From CAIWHR01 sp963788185 (GTDB taxonomy: Bacteria; Pseudomonadota; Gammaproteobacteria; Burkholderiales; Casimicrobiaceae): a stretch of 64,000 bases of DNA. The notes under the pieces were generated by a model. The model had not been told where the DNA came from and did not search any database. It saw only the letters and a program-made list of their open reading frames with translations. A program made the translations under genes and the position numbers. Location: positions 496,001 through 560,000 of the forward strand of contig CAWBGE010000017.1 in the NCBI GenBank assembly GCA_963788185.1, in the 5' to 3' direction. Positions 25,865-34,488 of this stretch are shown piece by piece (position 1 is the stretch's first letter; every line of letters starts with the position of its first letter).

Positions 25865-27610
25865 ATGCGCAACTTCTGCGACGCCCGGTGTTTTCCGGGG
25901 TTCACCCGGACCGCACGCCTGCCCGGACTGTCGGCCGGGCTCGTTGCCGGATGGCTCTTCACGGCTGCCCTCGCCGGCGCTGCGTCGGTGCCGCCGCTGT
26001 CGACCCCCGGGCCCCATCCGGTCGCGTGCTCCGACGTCGCGCAGGACTTCTCGCGCCTCGCCGTCGGCGAGTCGCCTGAAGTCTATTGGGAAGGCCAGCC
26101 GCGCGACGATGGCAGTCCGCGCTACCTGACCGATCTCTTGACGGCGAACACCGGTGCAATCGCGCAGGCGGTCGCGATTCCCGACGATCGCGAACTCTTC
26201 GGTCGCTATCGCGGCGGCAGCTTCGCCTCGGCGACGCTGATCTGCTATCCGACGAGCGCTGCCAACGGGCGCGCCGATTTCCCGCTGCCGGACGGCCGCC
26301 GTGTGCCGCGCATGCAGCGGTCGGGCGAAGCGCCGATCCTGCCCGAGGACGGCGCGCGGTGGCCGGTGCTGCTGTTCTCGCACGGGCTGGGCGGCAGCCC
26401 GCTGGGCAGCGGCTACCTCGACTTCATCGCGCTGTTCGCCAGCTACGGCTACGTGGTGGTCGCCCCTTTCCACGGCGATCCGCGGTTCGCGCAGGTGAGG
26501 CTCGAAGGTGCAGACGAGGTGCTGGCGTCGATCCTCAGCTTCGACAAGTTCGTCGCGATGCAGGCAGTTCGGCCCCTCGGTGTGGTGGCGGCGCTGGATG
26601 CGGTGCTGGCGCATCCGCAATGGCGCGAGCACCTCGATGCGACCCGCATCGGCGGATTCGGCACCAGCCTCGGCGGCGAGACGATGATGCTGCTCGGCGG
26701 CGCGGCGCTCACCACGACCATCGGCCAGTCGTCGGCGCGTGTGCTGGCCGAGCCGCGCCTGAAGGCGGCCGTCGGCTACGTCCCGTACTTCGGCCATTCG
26801 ATCCTGCCCGCGTTCGGCCGCGGTCAGCGCGGGGCCGATGGTGTGGCGCTGCCATTCCTCGCCATCGGCGGCACGGCAGACGTGGTGGCCCCGCTCGACC
26901 AGATCGAGGACGTGATCGCGCGGTTGTCGTCGACGCGGCAGCTGGTCGCGCTGCGCGGGACCGAGCACGGACTCGATGCCAGGGACGCGCCCGACATCCT
27001 CACCTGGTCGCAGACCTTTCTCGATGCGCTGGTCCGAGGCGATGATCGCGCGCGGGCGACCTTCGCCGCGATGCAGGCGGTGGATGGCGGTGGCGATGAC
27101 GTGACGCTGCTGGACTACACCGCCCCGTCGCCGGCGCGCGGGGGCGAGCGCATCGTCGTCGAGTATCGCAACGCGGGGCTCGACCACTACTTCATCACTG
27201 CCGATCCGGCCGAGGCCGCGATGCTCGATGCGGGAATCCTGGTGCCCGGCTGGCGGCGCACCGGATTCGAGTTCAAGGCCTGGGCGGTCGACGCCGGATC
27301 GGGTATTCCGACCTGCCGCTTCTTCGGCACGCCGGGGCTGGGGCCGAACTCGCACTTCTACACGGTCGATGCCGACGAGTGCGCAAAGGTCAGGGCCAAT
27401 CCCTGGTGGACCGATGAAGGGCTCGCGTTCGCTGCCGGGATGCCGCTGGAAGGACGATGCGCCCCCGAGCACATGACGGTCACGCGGCTCTACAACAACG
27501 GCAAGGGCGGGCAGGCCAGCCATCGCTTCCTGACCAGCCGCAGCGAGACTGCCGAGATGGTGGGTCAGGGCTGGATGGTCGAGGGCGCCGTGTTCTGCAC
27601 GCCATCCTGA
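25865..27610 (+). CDS. Secreted alpha/beta hydrolase with C-terminal DUF5648 domain
   Basis: A 581-residue exported protein. A basic N-terminus and hydrophobic stretch (LSAGLVAGWLFTAALAGAAS) form a signal peptide. The hydrolase domain (about 35-400) has an oxyanion segment VLLFSHGLGGSPLG, the nucleophile motif GFGTSLGGE (Ser268), an acidic residue in AIGGTADVVAPLDQ and a late histidine in RGTEHGLDA; it resembles PAF-acetylhydrolase/chlorophyllase-like enzymes. Residues 430-580 match DUF5648, with repeated blades such as VEYRNAGLDHYFITADPAEA and RLYNNGKGGQASHRFLTS. I start at ATG 25865; the frame is open further up. Its last 46 bases overlap the converging diguanylate cyclase gene. Confidence 0.78.
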   Translation: MRNFCDARCFPGFTRTARLPGLSAGLVAGWLFTAALAGAASVPPLSTPGPHPVACSDVAQDFSRLAVGESPEVYWEGQPRDDGSPRYLTDLLTANTGAIAQAVAIPDDRELFGRYRGGSFASATLICYPTSAANGRADFPLPDGRRVPRMQRSGEAPILPEDGARWPVLLFSHGLGGSPLGSGYLDFIALFASYGYVVVAPFHGDPRFAQVRLEGADEVLASILSFDKFVAMQAVRPLGVVAALDAVLAHPQWREHLDATRIGGFGTSLGGETMMLLGGAALTTTIGQSSARVLAEPRLKAAVGYVPYFGHSILPAFGRGQRGADGVALPFLAIGGTADVVAPLDQIEDVIARLSSTRQLVALRGTEHGLDARDAPDILTWSQTFLDALVRGDDRARATFAAMQAVDGGGDDVTLLDYTAPSPARGGERIVVEYRNAGLDHYFITADPAEAAMLDAGILVPGWRRTGFEFKAWAVDAGSGIPTCRFFGTPGLGPNSHFYTVDADECAKVRANPWWTDEGLAFAAGMPLEGRCAPEHMTVTRLYNNGKGGQASHRFLTSRSETAEMVGQGWMVEGAVFCTPS

Positions 27611-29166
27611 GCGTCGGCGTAGTAGCGGAAACCGTTGCCTCCGGATTGCTTGATCCGGTACATGGCGGCATCGGCGCATTTCAGCAGCCGCTCGGCATCG
27701 GCGGCGTCATCGGGAAAGACGGCGATGCCGATGCTGGCACCGATCTGCAGCGAAAGCGTGCCGTGCATGACCGGCTTCGACAGGACGTCGACCAGCTTGC
27801 CGGCGATCGCGGCGCCGTTGTCGCGCGAGCGCAGGCCACCCAGGACGACGACGAACTCGTCGCCACCCTGGCGCGCGACGGTGTCCTCTTCGCGCACGCA
27901 CTGGGCGATGCGGCGCGCGACCTCGACCAACACGGCGTCGCCGGCGTCGTGGCCGAAGCTGTCGTTGATCTCCTTGAAACGGTCGAGGTCGATCAGCAGC
28001 AGGCAGGTCAGCAGCTGGTGCCGCCTTGCCTGCGCCAGTGCCATCGCCAGCCGGTCGCGCAGCAGGATGCGGTTCGGCAAGCCGGTCAGCGCATCGTGAT
28101 GGGCGAGGTGACGGATCCGGAGATCCGCCTCGATGCGTTCCTGCACGTCGACGAAGACCCAGATCGCACCCTTCGCCGGCGCCGCCGGATCGATAGGCGT
28201 GGCCTTGATGTGACACCAGAAACGGCTGCCGTCGCGACGCAGGAGTTCGTGGTCGCCGTCGTGGCTGTGGCCGGCAGACAGTGCGGCTTCGATCCGGACC
28301 GCATCGTCGGCCGGAGACACGATGCCGAGATCGCGCAGCCGCGCCTTCAGCATCGCCTCGGGTGGGTAGCCCAGCAGCTCGTTCATCCGCGGATTGCACT
28401 TCTCGATGATGCCGTCGCGCACACGGGCGATGCCGACGGTGGCCGCCTCGAGAATGGCCGACTGCTCGCCGAGCACCTGCTGGAGATGCGCGTTCGCCGT
28501 ATTCGCCTGTTCGTGCGCCGCGGTGAGGTCGGCCACCAGCGCGTCCAGCGCGAACCGCCGCTTCAGCCCCTCGACGATCGACTCGTTCATGTTGCGCGAC
28601 GCGCCGATCAGGAAGACGATGTAGACGAGCACGCCGGTGAAGAGCACCCAATGCGAGGTTCCGGTCCCGGTCCAGAAGTAGACCGGCAGCGGCAGCAGCG
28701 TGGGCACCATGTAGAGCACGTACGCAAGGCGAGACGCCGACAGCGTCGATACGCCGCCGGCGGCGAGCCCGACCAGGATGATGACGCCCGCAGTCTCGTG
28801 ATTGGGACCGCCGTAGGGAAACAGGAACGTCCCGTACAGCGCCCAGATGAGGCCGCCGAAGAAGCTCGCCACCAGGAAGCGGCGTTCCCAGTACGCGAGG
28901 TCGTCGGTCTCCCGGTGCTGGCGCTGGAAGGCGACCCCGAGCGCGATGCGCGCGAGGAAGACGGCGGCGGCGAACGCGGCCCAGAGCACGATGTTGGCTG
29001 TGGGGGCCACCGTTGCCTGCAGCGCCACGGAGAGCACGACGCCAGCGACGTTGCCGGGCAGGCCCACCATCTGGGCGGCATAGAGGTGCCGGACCCGCGC
29101 GGCGTCGACGCTGGCGGCGAACCTGGGATCGGCCTCGGGTCTCGATTTGGCGGTGCGCGAGTCCAT
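27565..29166 (-). CDS. Membrane-bound diguanylate cyclase with PAS sensor
   Basis: Protein of 533 residues predicted to make cyclic di-GMP from GTP. The N-terminal 200 residues hold about six membrane helices. A PAS domain follows (about 215-335, with GIARVRDGIIEKCNPRMNELLGYPPEAM), then a GGDEF domain (about 345-515). The active motif is an intact GGDEF, preceded five residues earlier by REED, which fits an RxxD inhibitory site, so product feedback is likely. HHDALTGLPNR at the domain start is standard. No EAL domain is present. It follows the phosphatase gene by 24 bases on the same strand and may be the last cistron of the transporter operon. Confidence 0.92.
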   Translation of the reverse strand: MDSRTAKSRPEADPRFAASVDAARVRHLYAAQMVGLPGNVAGVVLSVALQATVAPTANIVLWAAFAAAVFLARIALGVAFQRQHRETDDLAYWERRFLVASFFGGLIWALYGTFLFPYGGPNHETAGVIILVGLAAGGVSTLSASRLAYVLYMVPTLLPLPVYFWTGTGTSHWVLFTGVLVYIVFLIGASRNMNESIVEGLKRRFALDALVADLTAAHEQANTANAHLQQVLGEQSAILEAATVGIARVRDGIIEKCNPRMNELLGYPPEAMLKARLRDLGIVSPADDAVRIEAALSAGHSHDGDHELLRRDGSRFWCHIKATPIDPAAPAKGAIWVFVDVQERIEADLRIRHLAHHDALTGLPNRILLRDRLAMALAQARRHQLLTCLLLIDLDRFKEINDSFGHDAGDAVLVEVARRIAQCVREEDTVARQGGDEFVVVLGGLRSRDNGAAIAGKLVDVLSKPVMHGTLSLQIGASIGIAVFPDDAADAERLLKCADAAMYRIKQSGGNGFRYYADAQDGVQNTAPSTIQP

Positions 29167-29190
29167 GACTTGGCGTGGCGGCGCGGCGCT

Positions 29191-29979
29191 TCAGGCCGGC
29201 AGCGCTGCGAGCGCGGCGAAGAGTCCCGGTGCCCCGGCGATCACGCGGCCCCCGGCAGCGAGCCCGTCGGGCCCCGGGTAGGGAAGGACCCGGCCGCCGG
29301 CCTCCTCGATCAGCGTCAGCCCGGCCAGCGCATCCCAGGGATGCATGTGCGGCTCGACGAAGGCGTCGAAGCGGCCGGCGGCAACGTGGGCGAGCATCAG
29401 CGCCCCGGCGCCCATGTCCTTGACCGCGGCGCCGGCGCCGAGGAGCGCCGCGCGCAGCGCGAGGTGACTGGCGAGCGGGTGCCTCGGCACGTGGCCGGCT
29501 GCGATCAGTGCCCGGTCGACCGATGCACAGTCCGACACCCGGATCGGCGCGCTCCCGCACCAGGCGCCGCCGCCCCTGACGGCCCAGAAGAGTTCCCGCA
29601 GCGACGGGTCGGCGATCACCCCGATCCGACGTTCCCCGCGCTCGACGAACGCGATGGAGATGCACCAGTACCGCACGCCGTGGACGAAATTGACCGTGCC
29701 GTCGATCGGGTCGACGACCCACAGCCGCGGGCCGAGTGCGCCGCCGCCTTCCTCGCCCAGCATCGCATCGCCGGGAAACGCCTGCGCGAGCGCGTCGCGG
29801 ATGTGCCCTTCGACCACACGATCGGCCGCGCTGACCCAGTCCTGCGGGCCCTTGAGTTCGGGCGCGCAGGCGATCTCGCGGTGGAAGTAGCGCAGCGCGA
29901 GCGCCGAGGCCTCGAGCGCGAGTTCGCGCGCGAACGCAACGCGCGCCGCGATCTCGGACGCGTTCAGTGCTGTGGGCAC
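29191..29979 (-). CDS. Inositol-monophosphatase-family phosphatase
   Basis: Mg2+-dependent phosphomonoesterase of 262 residues. All family motifs are present: the metal-binding GEEGGG (E76/E77), WVVDPIDGTVNFVHG (D90 and D93) and the late PWDALAGLTLIEEAGGRV (D216). Family members dephosphorylate inositol phosphates, histidinol phosphate, sugar phosphates or 3'-phosphoadenosine phosphate, so the substrate is open. The GTG start lies 8 bases after the ATPase stop. Placement at the end of an ABC importer operon suggests it releases phosphate from the imported compound in the cytoplasm, which would suit a sugar- or polyol-phosphate importer. Confidence 0.9.
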   Translation of the reverse strand: MPTALNASEIAARVAFARELALEASALALRYFHREIACAPELKGPQDWVSAADRVVEGHIRDALAQAFPGDAMLGEEGGGALGPRLWVVDPIDGTVNFVHGVRYWCISIAFVERGERRIGVIADPSLRELFWAVRGGGAWCGSAPIRVSDCASVDRALIAAGHVPRHPLASHLALRAALLGAGAAVKDMGAGALMLAHVAAGRFDAFVEPHMHPWDALAGLTLIEEAGGRVLPYPGPDGLAAGGRVIAGAPGLFAALAALPA

Positions 29980-29987
29980 GGCGTCAG

Positions 29988-31043
29988 CTACCCGGGCGGG
30001 ATCGCGATGACGCCGTGCGGCGCGAGCACCACCGCGACGTCGGCCCCCACGGCGAGCGCGCGATCGACGCCGCCGTGGATGACGAACAGCGGGCCGATCG
30101 GGGTGTCCACCGTGTATTCCATGGTGTTGCCCAGATATGCGGCTTTTTTCACGCGGCCCGTGAGCGGCGTGGTTCCGGCGGGTTCGAGTCCGATCGCTTC
30201 GGGGCGAATCGCGACGTCGATGTCGCCATCGGCGATGCCGCGATGCGGCAGCGCAATGGTCAGCGGCCCGAGCGCGATCTCGCCCATCGTCGTGTCGCGC
30301 CGCGTGAGGCGGCCGTGCACGCGATTGGCCTCGCCCATGAAGCCGGCGACGAAACTGTCCTTGGGCTGCGCGTAGAGCTCGCGCGGGGCGCCTTCCTGGG
30401 CGATCACCGCCCTGTCCATCACGATGATGCGGTCCGAGACCGCGAGCGCCTCGGATTGGTCGTGCGTCACGTAGACGACGGTGAGACCCAGCCGCTGCTG
30501 CAGGTCGCGGATCTCCTCGCGCATCTGCCGGCGCAGCCGCGCGTCGAGATTGGACAGTGGCTCGTCGAACAGCAGCACGGACGGCTCCAGCACCAGCGCG
30601 CGGGCGACGGCGACGCGCTGCTGCTGGCCGCCGGAGAGCTCGGAGGGCAGGCGCGCGTCGAGGCCCGTCAAGCCGACGGTGGAGAGCGCGCCGCGGGCCT
30701 TCTCGTGCGCCTTTGCCTTCGACTGCCCGGACACGGTCAGGCCGTAGCTCACGTTGTCGAGCACGCTCATGTGCGGGAACAGCGCGTAACTCTGGAACAC
30801 CATCGACACGTCGCGCTCCGCCGCCGGCACGCGGGTGACGTCCGCATCGCCGATACGGATCGTGCCCGAGGTCGGCAGTTCGAGGCCGGCGATCATGCGC
30901 AGGATCGTCGTCTTGCCGCAGCCCGACGGACCCAGCAGCGTGACCAGCGTGCGGGCGGCGATGGTGAACGACACGCCGTTGACGGCCGCGACCTCGCCGT
31001 AGAGCTTGCGGACGTTCTGGAACTCGATCGAGGCGGCTTTCAT
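29988..31043 (-). CDS. ABC transporter ATP-binding protein (FbpC/AfuC type)
   Basis: Cytoplasmic ATPase of 351 residues energising the neighbouring permease. Walker A is GPSGCGKTT, signature ELSGGQQQRVAVARAL, Walker B LLFDEPLSNLDA, and the switch histidine is in VTHDQSEALA. About 100 C-terminal residues form a TOBE-type regulatory domain (text AIRPEAIGLEPAG). It belongs to the large group that serves polyamines, sugars, sulfate and ferric ions, with closest overall look to FbpC/AfuC. It is 46 bases downstream of the permease gene. Confidence 0.92.
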   Translation of the reverse strand: MKAASIEFQNVRKLYGEVAAVNGVSFTIAARTLVTLLGPSGCGKTTILRMIAGLELPTSGTIRIGDADVTRVPAAERDVSMVFQSYALFPHMSVLDNVSYGLTVSGQSKAKAHEKARGALSTVGLTGLDARLPSELSGGQQQRVAVARALVLEPSVLLFDEPLSNLDARLRRQMREEIRDLQQRLGLTVVYVTHDQSEALAVSDRIIVMDRAVIAQEGAPRELYAQPKDSFVAGFMGEANRVHGRLTRRDTTMGEIALGPLTIALPHRGIADGDIDVAIRPEAIGLEPAGTTPLTGRVKKAAYLGNTMEYTVDTPIGPLFVIHGGVDRALAVGADVAVVLAPHGVIAIPPG

Positions 31044-31089
31044 GGCGTTCGGTCCGATGTCGGGTGAGGCAGTTGTCCGCGCGGAGGCA

Positions 31090-33303
31090 TCAGGCCGCGT
31101 TGCGGCCGATCGTGGCCATCGGCGCTCCAGCCGCGCGGCGACCGAGCTTTCGCTCGCCGACCAGGAAGTTGATGAGCCAGATGGCGGCCAGCATCAGCAC
31201 GATCAGCACCGAGCAGTACGCGATGGCGACGCCGTAGTCGCCGTTGACGACGCGGTTGATGATGTACGTCGTCGCCATTTCGTACTCGGCGGAGACGAGG
31301 AAGATCACCGCCGATACCGTTGTAACGGCGCGCACGAAACTGTAGATGAGCGCAGCGACGATCGCGGGCTTCAGCAGCGGCAGGATCACCCGCCGCAGCG
31401 TCGTGAATCCGCGCGCGCCCAGCGTCGTCGAGGCTTCGTCGAGGCTCCTGTCGATCTGCGTCATCGCTGCCATCCCGGCCCGCACCCCGACGGGCATGTT
31501 TCGGAAGATGAAGCACAGGATCAGCACCATCGCCGTGCCTGTGACCTCGATCGGCGGAACGTTGAAGGCGAGGATGTACGACACGCCGATCACCGTGCCG
31601 GGAATCGCGAACGACAGCATGGTGCCGAATTCGAAAGCGCCCTGGCCGACAAACTTCTGCCGTGTGAGGAGGTACGCCGACAGGATGCCCAGCGCGGCGG
31701 TGAGCGGCGCCGCGAGCGCGGCGAGCTTGATCGTGGTCCAGAACGAGTTCCAGGCGGCACCGGCCCAGATGAGGCCGTTGGGCGTGGATTCGACCGCGAA
31801 TGCCTTGATGTAGTGCCTGAGCGTCGGCGTGTAGTCGCGGCCCCAGGTCTCGACGAAGCCGCCGACGACCGCCATTGCATAGATGACGACGGTGAGCGTA
31901 GCCCAGGGAATGGCGATGCCGTAGCACAGGCGGCGCACGCCGTCGGGCAACAGCGTGGGGAGCCCCGAGTCGCCCTTGCCTGCAAGCGACGTGTAGACCT
32001 TCTTCCCCAGCACGCGGCGCTGCGCGAAGAATGCCGCCAGCGCGAATCCCAGCAGCAGGATGCCCAGCGTCGCGGCCCGGCCCTGGTCGAGCTGGGCGCC
32101 GACGACCGAGAAGAAGATCTCCGTCGACAGCACCCCGAAGTTGCCGCCCAGCAGGATCGGATTGCCGAAGTCGGCGATCGATTCGATGAAGCTGATCAGG
32201 AAGGCGTTGGCGAGGCCCGGGCGCATCAGCGGGAGTGAAATGTCGGCGAAGGTTCGCCAGCGGTTCGCGCGCAGCGTCTGCGCCGCTTCCTCCATGCTGG
32301 GCGACACGCCTTCGACGACGCCGATCAGCACCAGGAAGGCGATGGGAGTGAACGCGAACACCTGCGCCAGCAGGACGCCCTGCATGCCGTAGATCCAGCG
32401 GCCGGGCTGGAAGCCGAACACGAACTCGAGCAGCTGGTTGATGACGCCGGAGCGTCCGAAGATGAGGATCAGCCCCAGTCCGATGACGAACGGCGGCGTG
32501 ATGATCGGCAGCACGGTGAGAACGCGCAGGATCTTCTTGTGACGGAACCCCGTGCGGGTGACGATCAGCGCGAATGCAAGTCCGAGCGACGTGCAGCAGG
32601 TCGCGCAGAGAAGCGCGAGCGCGAGGGTGTTCCACGCCACGCCGCAACGCGTGTGGCTCGCGATGCAGCCCAGACCCCAGATCTTCTCGGTGGTGAGCCG
32701 GTTGTAGAACGCCGTCGCCGAGAAGAGGCCGTTGGCGTCCTCGACGGCGGAGACCAGGATGCGGAACACCGGGAAGAACGTGAACACGACGACCAGCGAC
32801 GCGACCGCGACGACGCTGCCGGCGACGAAGGCGTCGCCCTTGAAGAACCCGCGGCCGGCGAGGCCGATCGAGAACAGCATCGCAAACGCCGTGACCACCA
32901 GCGCGGCGCCGAGTCCCATGCCGTACTGGCCGCCGGCGAGTGCCGGAAATGTCCGGACCAGCGCCTCGAGATACCAGCCGGTCGGGCCAATGGCGAAGCC
33001 CTGGACGAAGAAGTACAGGAAGCCTGCGGCGCCGATGCCGATCAGCGCATCGGCGCGCAGTCGTCGAGCGACGCCTGGCAGCAACAGCAGCGCGCCTGCG
33101 CCCAGCAGCGCGCCCAGCGGCAGCAGCCAGCCGCGACCGTGCCGCAGCACCTGCAACCAGGCCGGCGCGGCCTCCTTGCTGCCGAAGTGCGCGAGCCAGG
33201 AGAGGCCGAAAACGCTGTCCTGCAGCGAGTACCAAGGCACCAGCAGGAATCCGGCGCCGCCGACAGCGAGCCAGAAGGCGATGGCGCGGCGCGGATCGGT
33301 CAT
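31090..33303 (-). CDS. ABC transporter permease, double-length FbpB/AfuB type
   Basis: Inner-membrane permease of 737 residues formed by two homologous halves, so it can supply the whole translocation channel. Each half has an EAA-like coupling loop: EEAAQTLRANRWRTFADISLPLM in the first half (given in two parts, EEAAQTLRAN and FADISLPLM) and LDEASTTLGARGFTTLRRVILPLL-like text in the second. Extra helices at the N-terminus (about residues 10-110) precede the first half. The architecture is that of AfuB/FbpB permeases assigned to ferric iron or hexose phosphates. Gene order SBP-SBP-permease-ATPase is canonical for such importers. Confidence 0.9.
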   Translation of the reverse strand: MTDPRRAIAFWLAVGGAGFLLVPWYSLQDSVFGLSWLAHFGSKEAAPAWLQVLRHGRGWLLPLGALLGAGALLLLPGVARRLRADALIGIGAAGFLYFFVQGFAIGPTGWYLEALVRTFPALAGGQYGMGLGAALVVTAFAMLFSIGLAGRGFFKGDAFVAGSVVAVASLVVVFTFFPVFRILVSAVEDANGLFSATAFYNRLTTEKIWGLGCIASHTRCGVAWNTLALALLCATCCTSLGLAFALIVTRTGFRHKKILRVLTVLPIITPPFVIGLGLILIFGRSGVINQLLEFVFGFQPGRWIYGMQGVLLAQVFAFTPIAFLVLIGVVEGVSPSMEEAAQTLRANRWRTFADISLPLMRPGLANAFLISFIESIADFGNPILLGGNFGVLSTEIFFSVVGAQLDQGRAATLGILLLGFALAAFFAQRRVLGKKVYTSLAGKGDSGLPTLLPDGVRRLCYGIAIPWATLTVVIYAMAVVGGFVETWGRDYTPTLRHYIKAFAVESTPNGLIWAGAAWNSFWTTIKLAALAAPLTAALGILSAYLLTRQKFVGQGAFEFGTMLSFAIPGTVIGVSYILAFNVPPIEVTGTAMVLILCFIFRNMPVGVRAGMAAMTQIDRSLDEASTTLGARGFTTLRRVILPLLKPAIVAALIYSFVRAVTTVSAVIFLVSAEYEMATTYIINRVVNGDYGVAIAYCSVLIVLMLAAIWLINFLVGERKLGRRAAGAPMATIGRNAA

Positions 33304-33406
33304 GGTGGCACCTTGCGGGCAGCAGTCTGCGAAACGGCGGCGCGCAGGGTATGCCCGGCCCGGTTCAGCGCGCGCGCGGGGAGGTCCCGTGCAAGGGGCG
33401 CGGCAA

Positions 33407-34429
33407 TCACTTCACCGACGCGTTGATTTCCTTCTCCCAGCGCTCGAGCAGGCGCTTGCGCGTTTCGCTCGACCCGTAGCGCGCGAAATCGTAATTGATC
33501 ACCTTGATGTCTGTGAGATTGGGCACCATGGGCGGGAGGCGAACGCTTCGGTTGGTGGGTATCGCGTATTCCTTGACGTCGAGGCCGATCTGCTGCGCCT
33601 CGGCGGTGAGCGCCCAGTCGTAGAAACGCCTGGCGGCATCGAGGTTGCGGGCCCCCTTGATGATCGCCATCGACCCGATCTCGTAGCCGACGCCTTCGCA
33701 GGGCAGCACAGGTTTGACCGGGAAGCCGGCGACGATCTCGTTGATGACGCCGTGCAGCACCGAGCTGCCGACGTAGATCTCGCCGCGCTTGACGGCAGTC
33801 ATCGGGCCGATGCCCGAACGCGCATAGGAACTCACGTTGGCGTTGAGCGCCTTCATGAACTTGAATGCTTCGTCCTCGCCGAACACCTGCACCAGCGAGG
33901 CGAGCATCAGGTAGGCGGTGCCGGACGAATTGGGGTTGCCGAGCATCACCTCGGACTTCAGCGCCGGGTCGAGCAGATCCTTCCAGCACTTCGGCACCGG
34001 AAGCTTCCTCTTCTCCTGGATCTCGGTGTTGTAGCCGAGCGACAGGATGCCGCCGTATACGCCGGCGACGCGGTTGCCCGACACCTCGGTGATCCTCTGC
34101 GCCCAGTCGTGCAGTTGCGCGACGTTGGGTGACGCGTAGGTTTCGAGCAGGCCTTCCTCGGCGGCCTGCAGGTACGAGTCGCCGGGGCCGGCCCACCAGA
34201 TGTCGCCCTTCGGATTGGCGCGCTCGGCTTTCACCTGCGCCAGCATCTCGCCGGTCGCCTTCTGAATCACCGAAACCTTGGTGCCGGAAGCCTTTTCGAA
34301 GCCTACCGCCATGCCTTGGCACCAGGCGGTGTTCGGCGAGCTGCAATAGAGATTGAGCTGCGCCCACGCCGGCGGGGCGACAAGGGCGGCGGCGAAGGGA
34401 AGCAGGGCGACTAGATGGCGGAAACGCAT
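33407..34429 (-). CDS. Periplasmic solute-binding protein (AfuA-like), paralogue 1
   Basis: Exported binding protein of 340 residues with a clear signal peptide ending PPAWAQ. The fold is that of the 'iron(III)' binding-protein family (text GDIWWAGPGDSYLQAAEEGLL). The paired tyrosines that bind iron in FbpA are absent where I would expect them; the corresponding stretch reads GSSVLHGVINE. In AfuA, a characterised hexose-phosphate binder, I recall an His-Asp pair and a Glu 23 residues later contacting the sugar. Here His226 and Glu250 are kept but the Asp is Gly227. Cysteines at CSPNTAWC and in KCWKDLL suggest disulfides. It is about 50% alike by eye to the protein encoded just upstream. Confidence 0.85.
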   Translation of the reverse strand: MRFRHLVALLPFAAALVAPPAWAQLNLYCSSPNTAWCQGMAVGFEKASGTKVSVIQKATGEMLAQVKAERANPKGDIWWAGPGDSYLQAAEEGLLETYASPNVAQLHDWAQRITEVSGNRVAGVYGGILSLGYNTEIQEKRKLPVPKCWKDLLDPALKSEVMLGNPNSSGTAYLMLASLVQVFGEDEAFKFMKALNANVSSYARSGIGPMTAVKRGEIYVGSSVLHGVINEIVAGFPVKPVLPCEGVGYEIGSMAIIKGARNLDAARRFYDWALTAEAQQIGLDVKEYAIPTNRSVRLPPMVPNLTDIKVINYDFARYGSSETRKRLLERWEKEINASVK

Positions 34430-34439
34430 CGGCGTGACT

Positions 34440-34471
34440 CCGGAAGAAACACCCCGCCGGCGCCGGCGGGG
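34440..34471 (-). terminator. Intercistronic hairpin with T-rich tail between the two binding-protein genes (attenuator-like)
   Basis: A perfect 20-bp palindrome at 34452-34471 (CCCCGCCGGC then its complement) lies between the two binding-protein genes. Read on the minus strand it is followed by TGTTTCTT, a short imperfect T-tract. A very stable stem followed by T-rich sequence resembles a weak intrinsic terminator, which would leave the upstream binding protein in excess over the rest of the operon, as is common for binding proteins. The Shine-Dalgarno of the next gene (GGAG) lies just beyond. Confidence 0.5.
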
Positions 34472-34488
34472 AGGGGTGGAATTGATCT

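Noticed and set aside
27457..30375. 972-codon plus-strand frame opposite the cyclase, phosphatase and ATPase genes
   Set aside because: Antisense shadow; translation is a run of charged residues and begins inside the hydrolase gene.
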